From a bacterium (lineage in GTDB: Bacteria > Patescibacteriota > Minisyncoccia > Minisyncoccales > UBA1441): a stretch of DNA of 34,342 nucleotides. A program made the position numbers and the translations under genes. Shown piece by piece: positions 8,896 through 17,403 of the stretch. How positions within the stretch are numbered: position 1 is the stretch's first letter; each line of letters opens with the position of its first letter. A model generated the notes under the pieces. That model worked only from the letters and a program-made list of their open reading frames with translations. It ran no database searches and was not told the DNA's origin. The stretch covers positions 1 to 34,342 of the forward strand of contig JAKQBO010000014.1 of the NCBI GenBank assembly GCA_029559515.1, given 5' to 3'.

Positions 8896-9532
8896 AGTCT
8901 AAAACCCAAATTTTAGCATCAACAGCTTCAATTCTCTGGCCATTAGCCATTACCGGATTCAGATCAATTTCCTCAATTTCAGAGTTTTCAGCCGCTAAAT
9001 AACCTAAATTAACCAGAATTTCGGCCAACTTATCTTGATCAACGGCTGGCCGGCCGCGAAATCCGGTCAATAGACGATACCCTTTGATCTCGCTGATCAT
9101 TCGCCGGGCCTCCGCCAAATCAATCGGCGCAACTCGGAAGCTGACGTCTTGCATTAACTCAATCAAGATACCCCCGAGGCCGAACATAACCACCGGTCCA
9201 AATTGAGCATCACGCTTAGCTCCCAAAGCCAGCTCGATTCCTGATCTCATTTCCTGGACGATCACCCCTCGATGCTCAGAAATACTGCTCAGTCTCTGCC
9301 AGGCTTGTTCAAACTCCTGCTTTCGGCTAACATTTAGAAAAACCCCTTCGGCTTCGGTTCGATGCCAAACCTCGGCGGCATCAATCTTCATCGCTACTGG
9401 TTGCTTCAGCTTGGAAATAAAATTCCAGGCCTCTTTTTGATCGACAAAGACCGAAGAGGGCACCATCGGAATGTCATGCCTTTCCAGTAGTTGCATTGTT
9501 TGAACAAAGGGAATTTGTTTCATAATAATCAC
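8885..9532 (-). CDS. acdB: Acetyl-CoA synthetase (ADP-forming), beta subunit (ATP-grasp)
   Basis: 215-aa ATP-grasp-like protein, MKIDAAEVWHRTEAEGVFLNV, GPVVMFGLGGILIELMQDVSFRVAPI, EIDLNPVM; overlaps the alpha subunit start. Confidence 0.9.
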   Translation of the reverse strand: MIIMKQIPFVQTMQLLERHDIPMVPSSVFVDQKEAWNFISKLKQPVAMKIDAAEVWHRTEAEGVFLNVSRKQEFEQAWQRLSSISEHRGVIVQEMRSGIELALGAKRDAQFGPVVMFGLGGILIELMQDVSFRVAPIDLAEARRMISEIKGYRLLTGFRGRPAVDQDKLAEILVNLGYLAAENSEIEEIDLNPVMANGQRIEAVDAKIWVLDYEE

Positions 9533-9535
9533 CTA

Positions 9536-10039
9536 CTAAAGGTCGTGCACGCAGCGAACATGCCAGTACTGATCAAGTTCGCTCGGCTCGACATAGCCGG
9601 CGCCGAAGCTAACTGTTTCGGCCCGACCCTGATAATCTTGATTAACCGTCCAAAAATGATCAGCTGGATTATTAATAAAGAAATCAGAAATAATACTCGG
9701 GTCATGCCGGCCATTGCCAACTAAGCTCTCCAGTTCAGCCTGGCTGGGTAGCCGCCAAGAAGAATAACCCGACAAAATTAAATTGTCACAGTAGTCCTTG
9801 GCCCGGGGCCATTGATACTGAACAGCGGCTCCGCGGCAATCAGGAGGCAGTTGGCCAGCGGAGCACTTTTGCCAAACCAGGTCTAACTGATAATCAATGA
9901 TAACCTCGCTACCATCAGCAAATCTTTCGCTGTCCGTTCCCATTAAACTATTTAAAAAGTAAATCAGCAGGGCGATTACCAAAATTAAGACAATCCAATT
10001 TAACAAAACTCTTGGTTTTCTTCGGCTTTTTTTAGGCAT
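9536..10039 (-). CDS. Membrane-anchored DUF1566/Lcl-domain protein
   Basis: N-terminal TM segment; IIDYQLDLVWQK...YSSWRLPSQAELESLV...FWTVNQ...VRCVHDL pattern. Confidence 0.8.
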   Translation of the reverse strand: MPKKSRRKPRVLLNWIVLILVIALLIYFLNSLMGTDSERFADGSEVIIDYQLDLVWQKCSAGQLPPDCRGAAVQYQWPRAKDYCDNLILSGYSSWRLPSQAELESLVGNGRHDPSIISDFFINNPADHFWTVNQDYQGRAETVSFGAGYVEPSELDQYWHVRCVHDL

Positions 10040-11240
10040 GCTCCTTGGTTATCCGAGCGGCTTTTTCTAAAACTTGAACCTGGGGCCAAACCCCCAATCG
10101 ACCCTGGGCACAAAAGGATTCACCAAACCTGGAAACTCTATCTTTCGGCACCCCTTCCCCCCAAATCAGCATAGGAATCAGATCAGAGCTGTGCTCCCCT
10201 CCTTCGCAAGGAGTTGCATGGTCGCCGGTTAAGACCAGCGTTACTTTTCTTTGACCAAATAAAGGCCTCAGAGCCTGATCAACCCTAGCCAGAAAATCAA
10301 CCTTGCCTTGGCAGTTGCGCATATGGCTTAAAGTATCAGCCGCCTTCATATGACAAAAAACAAAATCGTGATCTTTTAAGGCTTCGATGGAGGCCTCGAT
10401 CTTGCCCGACAAATTAGTATCCAGGCCGGCATTAGCCCCGGGCACATCAATAATTTTTAAGCCAAAAAATTTTGAAATTCCGCGGTAGAGATGGCCGGCG
10501 GCCACACAGGCTCCCGACCAGCCCCAGCGATCCTTAAAAGAAGGAACTTCTTTCATCCGACCGGCTCCGCGCAAAAGAATATAGTTGGCCGGCGGCAAAT
10601 TCTGCCTAATTCTCTCCCGATTAACCGAATTATTCTTAAGCAAGGAATGTATTTGGTTTAAATAGCGATTAACTAGGTGGGCCGTAAAGCTAGCCTCTTC
10701 GCTGCGATCCAAAGGAGTAATTAACGCTGGCGGTACCCCAACCTGGCGACGGTAGCCGTCACTTAATTGATCGGATAAATTTTCCCCCTCCATAACCACG
10801 ACCAGACGATGTTCTTGCCCGAGATATATTTTAAACTTGACTCCTTCAATCGTTAATTCTTTGATCTCGGCAATTAAAGCTTCATTAGCTGGCAGCCGGC
10901 CGGCCCGGCGATCCAGAATGCGGCCGGCCCGATCAAGCGTCGCCCAATTTCCTCGCCAGGCAATTGAGCGATCAGTGAGCTTCACGTTTAAACCGAGCGC
11001 CTCAAAAACTCCCCGGCCAATTTGATAATGATTAACATCATAACCAAATAAAGAAAAGTGCGCATCTTCTGAGGTTGGAAATAATCCCCGCTGGAAAGGC
11101 TTAACCAGGCCACCGGAACCCTCCCGAATCATCCGGTCCATCAGAGGAGTTTCGGCCACTTCCAGAGGCGTCTGCCTCTTGCAGAAATCATTCGGCCGGT
11201 CGCCAAGTCCATCGATAATTAAAAGCAAAATTTTATTCAT
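10032..11240 (-). CDS. apgM: 2,3-bisphosphoglycerate-independent phosphoglycerate mutase, archaeal (ApgM) type
   Basis: LLIIDGLGDRP...PTSEDAHFSLFGYD...VLTGDHATPCEGGEHSSDLIPMLIWG. Confidence 0.92.
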   Translation of the reverse strand: MNKILLLIIDGLGDRPNDFCKRQTPLEVAETPLMDRMIREGSGGLVKPFQRGLFPTSEDAHFSLFGYDVNHYQIGRGVFEALGLNVKLTDRSIAWRGNWATLDRAGRILDRRAGRLPANEALIAEIKELTIEGVKFKIYLGQEHRLVVVMEGENLSDQLSDGYRRQVGVPPALITPLDRSEEASFTAHLVNRYLNQIHSLLKNNSVNRERIRQNLPPANYILLRGAGRMKEVPSFKDRWGWSGACVAAGHLYRGISKFFGLKIIDVPGANAGLDTNLSGKIEASIEALKDHDFVFCHMKAADTLSHMRNCQGKVDFLARVDQALRPLFGQRKVTLVLTGDHATPCEGGEHSSDLIPMLIWGEGVPKDRVSRFGESFCAQGRLGVWPQVQVLEKAARITKEHA

Positions 11241-12499
11241 TTTTTTAACTCAGTCTCAATTTCCAAGAGCCGATTATATTTAGCCAGCCGCTCGCCTCGA
11301 GCCGGAGCTCCGGACTTGAAATAGTCAGAACCTAAAGCAACCGCCAAATCAGCAATGAAATCATCATTAGTGTCTCCAGAGCGGTGAGATACCACCAGAC
11401 GCCAGCCATAAGAAGCGGCCAGGGCAGCGGCTTCCAATGTCTCAAAAACTGTTCCAATCTGGTTTGGTTTAACGACCATCCCGTCAACGGCATCAGTCTT
11501 TCTCGCCTCCTGAAGGCGGTCAATATTGGTGACTAAAATATCATCGCCGATCAACCCGGCTTGGCCATTTAACTCATTTTTAAGCTGGCTCCATCCCAGC
11601 CAGTCGCTCTCGGCCAATGGGTCCTCAATAAAATCAATCGGGTATTGGCGAACCAGCTCTTGATAATAATCAATCAAATTTTCTCTGGTTTTAACCGAGC
11701 CAGCTAAACGGTATTGGCCCTGGTCAAAGAAAGAGTTCGCAGCACAGTCCAGCCCGATCTTGACCTTGGTTTGATTGGGCGCCCGATCGACCGCCCTCAG
11801 AATTAAATCCAGAGCTGATTCAGGTAGAACAAGAGCTGGAACAAACCCGCCCTCATCACCAACGTTAATTGAAGCCGGACCAACTTCAGCCAGTAAGAGC
11901 CCTCTGAGCTGACTATAAACCTCCGCTCCTGTCTTAAGATTATCATAGAAGCTTCTCCCTTGAGGAATAACCATAAATTCTTGAAAATCAAGCCAGCCCC
12001 CGGCATGAACTCCCCCATTAATAACATTAAAACATGGTTTGGGCATCGCCGGATTTCCCGGCTGGCCAAGTTCTTTATAAAGCCCGGCTAAATATTGCCA
12101 AAGAAACTGATTTTGCGCGGCCGCCCCGGCTCGACAGACAGCCATCGAAACCGGCAAAACGGCGTTCGCCCCCAGCCGGGATTTATTTTTATGGCCGTCA
12201 AGCTCAACCAATGACTGATCAATTCTCTGTTGAGCTAAGACGCTTTTTCCTTTTAGAGCCGGAGCAATTATGTCGTTAACATGACTGACGGCCTGGCTAA
12301 CGCCTAGACCGCCAAAATCAACACCCCGGTCCCGAATCTCCCAAGCCTCGTGTTCGCCTCGGGAAGCTCCCGAGGGAGCCGAAGCTCGATAAACTCGGTC
12401 ATCTAAATTAGTTCTCAAATCAACTTCGACCGTCGGTTCGCCCCGGGAGTTGATAATCATCCGAGCTTGAATAGATTTAATGAGAACTCTTTTACTCAT
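11237..12499 (-). CDS. eno: Enolase
   Basis: SRGEPTVEVDL, NVGDEGGFVP, VKPNQIGTVFETLEA, VVSHRSGDTNDDFIADLAVAL. Confidence 0.97.
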   Translation of the reverse strand: MSKRVLIKSIQARMIINSRGEPTVEVDLRTNLDDRVYRASAPSGASRGEHEAWEIRDRGVDFGGLGVSQAVSHVNDIIAPALKGKSVLAQQRIDQSLVELDGHKNKSRLGANAVLPVSMAVCRAGAAAQNQFLWQYLAGLYKELGQPGNPAMPKPCFNVINGGVHAGGWLDFQEFMVIPQGRSFYDNLKTGAEVYSQLRGLLLAEVGPASINVGDEGGFVPALVLPESALDLILRAVDRAPNQTKVKIGLDCAANSFFDQGQYRLAGSVKTRENLIDYYQELVRQYPIDFIEDPLAESDWLGWSQLKNELNGQAGLIGDDILVTNIDRLQEARKTDAVDGMVVKPNQIGTVFETLEAAALAASYGWRLVVSHRSGDTNDDFIADLAVALGSDYFKSGAPARGERLAKYNRLLEIETELKK

Positions 12500-13274
12500 T
12501 ATCTTGATGCGCTAAGGATCTGCCGGCGGCCAGCCAGCCCGCACGATCGTTTAAATCAAAGCGAAGCCCTTTAAGCTGATAACCATAGACTGGCTTTCCC
12601 TCCGCCGCCATAGCTGATAGTACTTTATTAAAATCAAGATTATCTTCTTTAATTTCCCTTTTAAGATCAGAAAACATTTTCCAAAACTCTAAAGTGATTA
12701 TGGCTCGGCCGGACAAAAACAGCTCGTCTTGGTCCTGTTTTTCTTCTTTGACTTCTTTAACTCGATAAATGCGATCGGCTATTTTATCTAAAGACAGGCT
12801 TAAATCCATGCCTCGGGAATCATCAGCTAGCCCTAAAACCGTCTGATTCGAGGTGTGGAAAACCCGAGCTAGCTGCATAAAAGAACTTTCCGGAGCGACC
12901 CAAAAATCGTCAGCCCAAGATAGGGCGACCGGCTCATCTTTAATCTTGCTGATTAACTTTGATAGGGACGGGCCGAAGCTTCCATTCTCGTTGACAAAGT
13001 TAAATTTTTTCGATTGATAGCATTGAATAAATCGACTCAAGTCTCCCGAGGCGTCTTCAGGGCTATCAGCCCGATTAAAGTATTCACAGACTCCCTTCTT
13101 CCCGGGAGGGCCAACGAAAAAAATCTCCTCTGCTCCGGCTTCAATTACTTCGTCAACCAAGTGCTCAATTAAAGGCCGGTCATGAAGCAACCAAAATTCA
13201 GGAGTCACTACCCGCCCCAACGATAGCGGCTCCGCCCCGGGCTGTCTTAAAACAATAATTGCCTTTTTAATCAT
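12492..13274 (-). CDS. GalU/RmlA-like nucleotidyltransferase fold protein with degenerate catalytic motifs
   Basis: KKAIIVLRQPGAEPLSLGRVVTPEFWLLHDRPLIEHLVDEVIEAGAEEIFFV aligns with the GalU N-terminus; WADD, GRAII and RFDLNDR occupy the GDD, GRYIL and RYDVGDK positions. Confidence 0.7.
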   Translation of the reverse strand: MIKKAIIVLRQPGAEPLSLGRVVTPEFWLLHDRPLIEHLVDEVIEAGAEEIFFVGPPGKKGVCEYFNRADSPEDASGDLSRFIQCYQSKKFNFVNENGSFGPSLSKLISKIKDEPVALSWADDFWVAPESSFMQLARVFHTSNQTVLGLADDSRGMDLSLSLDKIADRIYRVKEVKEEKQDQDELFLSGRAIITLEFWKMFSDLKREIKEDNLDFNKVLSAMAAEGKPVYGYQLKGLRFDLNDRAGWLAAGRSLAHQDNE

Positions 13275-13277
13275 CTT

Positions 13278-14519
13278 TTAAGACTTCCTTCTTAAAAAAG
13301 CTGGAATTTCCCAGATCTTTTCCTGAGAAGTTTTTTGAAACTCGCTTTTTTGCTTAAGCTCTTTAACGTCCAAGGCATTCAACCTCTTTACCTTTTTAGC
13401 TTTCTTCTCCGAAGCAACGGTCTTTTTGTTTTTCTGGGGCGGCTTCTTTTGAACATCCGACTTAACCACCTTTTTGGACTTGGTTTTTTTTGAACGCTCC
13501 TTTTTATTTTCAGAATCTTTATCCTGCGGGCTGGATTTGGTTTGAGTTGGTTTTTCTTTTAGCCCGCTGATTGAAAGCAGCGTTACCTTGATTCGGTTTT
13601 TAAAGTTATTGCGGCGATCCACTCCAAAAATAATCTGGGCAGCCGGATTAGGTTTCTTAATTTCCTGGCTGATGGTGTTAACTTCAGCCATTTTCAAGTC
13701 GGCCCCGCCAGCAATATGAAGCAGAAGCTTATCCGGCGGCAACGGCTCAGAAGCATAGAAATCATAACAATGAATTCGATTCAAAATTTCATCCAGCCTC
13801 TGCTCGCCTTCAGCCATGGCGCTATTTAGAAAAGCCAGTTGATCATGCCCGTGCAAAATTGCTCGCAGATCAGAAAAGTCAATATTAATTAAGCTGGGCT
13901 GGCGAATAATCTCAAGCAAAGCATTAAGATTTTCAACCAAATTTTGATTGATTAAAGACAGAGCGGCGCTGAAGGAAGTCTGGTCGCCAGCTACCTGAAA
14001 AATTTTCTCATTCGATAGAACCATCCTCGCATCAAGATAAGGCGAAGAATCTCTTAAGGCTCGCTGAGCCAGGCGCTGTCTCTGCTGGCCCTCAAAAGCA
14101 AAGGGTAGGGTAAAAACGCCAATACTTAAGACGCCTTCTTCCTGAGCCGCCTGGGCAAAAATCGGCAGGACTCCGGAACCCACTCCCCCGCCAAGACAAG
14201 CAACCAGAATAAGTAAATCAACGTTATGGGATAAATTTCTGAATTCTTCCCAGGCTGATCGAGCTACTTTCTGTCCCAGGCCAGGATTCATTCCTGTGCC
14301 CAGCCCACAAGTAACCTCGCTGCCAAAAGAAAAAAGCGCCAGGTGATTATTTTTAATCCTCTGCAGATTAATTAGATCGGTGTCAGCCGCAACAAAGCTG
14401 ACGCCTGGCAGGCGCTGGCTCATTTCGGTGACAATCGAAGACCCGCCACCGCCTAAGCCAACAATCTTGATTTTCACTCCTCGCGCTTTTTGAATCTGAG
14501 ACGACTGTTTTTTGGCCAT
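13278..14519 (-). CDS. Divergent FtsZ/tubulin-family GTPase with Lys-rich linker and FtsZ-like C-terminal peptide
   Basis: KIVGLGGGGSSIV, GLGTGMNPGLG, LGGGVGSGVLPIFA, LPFAFEGQQR, INIDFSDLRAIL, C-terminal EIPAFLRRKS. Confidence 0.9.
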   Translation of the reverse strand: MAKKQSSQIQKARGVKIKIVGLGGGGSSIVTEMSQRLPGVSFVAADTDLINLQRIKNNHLALFSFGSEVTCGLGTGMNPGLGQKVARSAWEEFRNLSHNVDLLILVACLGGGVGSGVLPIFAQAAQEEGVLSIGVFTLPFAFEGQQRQRLAQRALRDSSPYLDARMVLSNEKIFQVAGDQTSFSAALSLINQNLVENLNALLEIIRQPSLINIDFSDLRAILHGHDQLAFLNSAMAEGEQRLDEILNRIHCYDFYASEPLPPDKLLLHIAGGADLKMAEVNTISQEIKKPNPAAQIIFGVDRRNNFKNRIKVTLLSISGLKEKPTQTKSSPQDKDSENKKERSKKTKSKKVVKSDVQKKPPQKNKKTVASEKKAKKVKRLNALDVKELKQKSEFQKTSQEKIWEIPAFLRRKS

Positions 14520-14540
14520 AAACTAGTTATTACTGAGTTT

Positions 14541-14568
14541 ATTTTAGCACAAGCCCAAACCTAATCAA
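14541..14568 (-). promoter_or_regulatory. Putative promoter for the ftsZ-like operon
   Basis: TTGATT (14563-14568), 16-nt spacer, extended -10 TGCTAAAAT (TAAAAT at 14541-14546); overlaps the prmC stop. Confidence 0.5.
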
Positions 14569-15337
14569 AATTAAAATGTCCGACAACAAAACGCCAAAGA
14601 CCGTACTGATCCTTCCCGAAATTAGCCTGGAAGTTGCTGCTAATCAAAGGCTGTATCGACTCTTTTTGAGCTGGATCAAATTCCAACCAAAACTGCCCCC
14701 ACGGATTTAAATAATCAGAGACCTGATCTAAAAACCTTCTGATTAAAGCCAGTCCTTCTTCGCCCACAATTAAGGCCTCTTTCGGCTCATAATCTCGGAC
14801 CGAACGAGGAAGGTGTTCGAATCGGCTAGAGCTAATGTAGGGCGGATTGGCCAAAATCAGATCATATTTGTCTTGAATACCTGTAAAAAGATCCGAATGG
14901 ATTAAACGGGCTCGGCGGGAATTAATTTTATTCAAAGCCAAGTTGTATTCAACCTGTTCTAAGCAAGATAAGTTGTTGTCGGCAAAGTCGACCCGAGCCC
15001 CAGGCCAGTGCCTCAATAGGGACAAGCCAATGCATCCGGAACCGGTAAAAAGATCGAGAGCCTTGATTGTTTTCTTTTTAAAGGCTGCCTGTTTTAAGAG
15101 TACTTGGACCCAATATTCTGTTTCGCTCCGGGGCACCAATGGGCGGAAGCGAAGGTCAATCCGACTACCTAGGAAAGGGATGAACCCGATGACGTAAGCC
15201 AGGGGCTCGCCCTGGCTGAGACGCTTTAGATCCTCGGCCGCTTCGGCCGGCCAAAGATGAGGCTGGTCAACCGCATCAATTAAATTATATTTCTCTTGAA
15301 GCAGCCAATTAAGTTCTTTTAAATCCATGAGCGACAA
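14561..15337 (-). CDS. prmC: Peptide chain release factor N5-glutamine methyltransferase (HemK)
   Basis: LVPRSETEYWV, DLFTGSGCIGLSLL, LANPPYISSS; start may be the internal ATG at 15328. Confidence 0.93.
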   Translation of the reverse strand: MSLMDLKELNWLLQEKYNLIDAVDQPHLWPAEAAEDLKRLSQGEPLAYVIGFIPFLGSRIDLRFRPLVPRSETEYWVQVLLKQAAFKKKTIKALDLFTGSGCIGLSLLRHWPGARVDFADNNLSCLEQVEYNLALNKINSRRARLIHSDLFTGIQDKYDLILANPPYISSSRFEHLPRSVRDYEPKEALIVGEEGLALIRRFLDQVSDYLNPWGQFWLEFDPAQKESIQPLISSNFQANFGKDQYGLWRFVVGHFNFD

Positions 15338-15908
15338 TATAAATTTCCCGACTATTCGGCCGGACAGCCTTTGGCCGGATCTGCTGCTGTTGCTTAAAAG
15401 TTCTCTTTATTTCTCGCCAAACTGATTCATGCTCCCCGCCTTCCAAGATCTTAATCACCAAAAACCCTCCTTTTTTTAGGGTGTCGCGAGTAATTTCTAT
15501 AACTCGGTTGGCTAGCTCAGCCGAACGGCCGGCGTCAACCCCTTTAATGCCCGAGGTGGCCGGAGCCATGTCCGAAACAACGCCATTAAATTGATCTATG
15601 CCTACTTGAGTCATCAAGGCCGATAATTCCTTTTGCGCTAGCTTAAAAATATCGCCCTGTAAAAAGAAAAAATTGTCGGCTTCGATTGTCGTTTCCTGAA
15701 GATCGACTCCGATTAGTCGGCCTCGAGGTTTAATCTTCTGGCTGATATATAGAGACCATGAACCCGGAGAGCAACCTAAGTCTAAAATAAACTGATTCGG
15801 CTGAAATAAATTATATTTTTTATCCAGCTCACTTAATTTATAAACAGAGCGAGCCGGATAGCCTTCTTTTTTGGCCTTTTGGAAAAAGAAGTCTCGAGGC
15901 TGATACAT
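15309..15908 (-). CDS. rlmE: 23S rRNA (uridine-2'-O-)methyltransferase, FtsJ/RrmJ family
   Basis: RSVYKLSELDKKYNLF, ILDLGCSPGSWS, VVSDMAPATSGIKGVDAGRSAEL. Confidence 0.93.
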   Translation of the reverse strand: MYQPRDFFFQKAKKEGYPARSVYKLSELDKKYNLFQPNQFILDLGCSPGSWSLYISQKIKPRGRLIGVDLQETTIEADNFFFLQGDIFKLAQKELSALMTQVGIDQFNGVVSDMAPATSGIKGVDAGRSAELANRVIEITRDTLKKGGFLVIKILEGGEHESVWREIKRTFKQQQQIRPKAVRPNSREIYIVAHGFKRT

Positions 15909-15926
15909 ATTTTGAAATCCCGAAGC

Positions 15927-16505
15927 TTAATAAATTAAGCGCTCAACTCTCTCCGACCAGGCGCCGTCTTGAACTATCCGGCCATTAAATAAATCTACTA
16001 TCGTTAAATCTTGCCCGGCATAAAGACAAACCCCTTTTAAGGTCGCTTCGGCGGGTTTCTTCAGCTTGATTTCATCCGGGCGAAAGGTGTCGCTCTGTCC
16101 GGAAATGTTCGCCGAGGTGGCTGTAACCGGGAAGCCAGCCCGTTGGATTAGCTCCTGAGCCGTAGTGTTCTGAAACTGAATGACTCCGATCAGGTTGCTT
16201 GGCCCGCTCAACAGTGGAGAAGTTGAAGCCCCTTTGGGGAGTAGAAACATCACTGGACCAGGCCAGATCTCTTGAAGAACTGCCCGGTAGTCAGAACCAA
16301 GATGGACGATATCTTCGACCTGAGACAGGTTGCTAACCGCTACAGGCAAAGGCTTTGATCCGGCTGAAAATCCCTTGGCGGCCGCAACCTGTCTGATCGC
16401 CTGGTCATCGTAAATACTGGCGCCTAAAGCATAGTAAGTATCGCCGGGATAGATAACTATCCCCCCTCGCTTGAGAATTTTAGCTGCTGAAATTATCTGA
16501 TCCAT
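15927..16505 (-). CDS. tsaC: Sua5/YciO/YrdC family protein (threonylcarbamoyl-AMP synthase-like)
   Basis: GGIVIYPGDTYYALGA, WPGPVMFLLPKG, PVTATSANISGQ. Confidence 0.88.
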   Translation of the reverse strand: MDQIISAAKILKRGGIVIYPGDTYYALGASIYDDQAIRQVAAAKGFSAGSKPLPVAVSNLSQVEDIVHLGSDYRAVLQEIWPGPVMFLLPKGASTSPLLSGPSNLIGVIQFQNTTAQELIQRAGFPVTATSANISGQSDTFRPDEIKLKKPAEATLKGVCLYAGQDLTIVDLFNGRIVQDGAWSERVERLIY

Positions 16506-16549
16506 ATCTCTTGATTATAGCTCATAAGAGGGGCTTACCCCAAGACGGT

Positions 16550-16849
16550 TTACTCTGGGTAAACCAAATCAATAATCAAATCTATCTTTTCCTGAGACAG
16601 GCCCTCGGAATAATAAAGCCGGAGGGCTTGAGACAGGCGAAGCCTTGCGCCGTCCATTTTAAAAACATGAGCAATATTTTCTTCTACTGAAAGCTTTGCC
16701 CGACGAGTAATCACTATGCCCTCTTTTAAATAGTCGCTCACATCTTCTACTAGTGTCAGATTATCATCTGAAATATTGTGAACAGCATCGATGATTTTAT
16801 CTTGATCTAAATCAGGGTAGCAAGGCATAAAGACCATCTCATTTTCCAT
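16550..16849 (-). CDS. Small hypothetical protein
   Basis: GAGGAG Shine-Dalgarno precedes ATG (MENEMVFMPCYPD...), so the track start at 16870 (TTG) is probably too early. Confidence 0.6.
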   Translation of the reverse strand: MENEMVFMPCYPDLDQDKIIDAVHNISDDNLTLVEDVSDYLKEGIVITRRAKLSVEENIAHVFKMDGARLRLSQALRLYYSEGLSQEKIDLIIDLVYPE

Positions 16850-16919
16850 AATTGTTATCTCCTCGGCCAAGATAAAATCTTAACCGGGGCCGATTACTGT
16901 CCATCTCTGCCGGAAATAA

Positions 16920-17165
16920 TTAAGTCAACTTGGCCGTTGTTTGACATCTCCATGCTCTCAGCCGTTGATCGGGTTTGATAGCACTAATTCCCGATTGCCC
17001 TCCAAGGCTTTCGAGTAAAGAGTAAAAAGTCTGACCGGCCGCTATTATTATATTATCCTGATCATCCAGATTGTCTAGACAAAAAATCATCAATCGCCCA
17101 AAGCCTCCCACTCTTTGCATAATGTTAAGTCCTAGCAGGACTCCAAAAGCAACCAATATGATCAT
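16920..17165 (-). CDS. Small membrane/secreted hypothetical protein
   Basis: SD-like AAGAGGGAAGTA before ATG ATC ATA (MIILVAFGVLLGLN...); track start at 17219 is TTG. Confidence 0.5.
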   Translation of the reverse strand: MIILVAFGVLLGLNIMQRVGGFGRLMIFCLDNLDDQDNIIIAAGQTFYSLLESLGGQSGISAIKPDQRLRAWRCQTTAKLT

Positions 17166-17306
17166 TACTTCCCTCTTTTTTATCAACTCTAAAAAACAAT
17201 AAATCGGACAATAAACCAAATATGGGTAATCTTTAAAAATTACTCAAAAAAGAGACCGGACCTCCCCAGATAGCTGCAGGGAAAGAGGGTTATTAATTTC
17301 TTAATG

Positions 17307-17377
17307 CTCGGGGGCAGGGATTCGAACCCCAATTGCCAGGGCCAGAACCTGGTGTCCTACCATTAGACGACCCCCGA
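17307..17377 (-). tRNA. tRNA-Gln (CTG), no CCA encoded
   Basis: Reverse complement TCGGGGGTCGTCTAATGGTAGGACACCAGGTTCTGGCCCTGGCAATTGGGGTTCGAATCCCTGCCCCCGA; anticodon loop TTCTGGC. Confidence 0.93.
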
Positions 17378-17403
17378 AAAGCAATCTATTCTAGCAACTC
17401 AGC

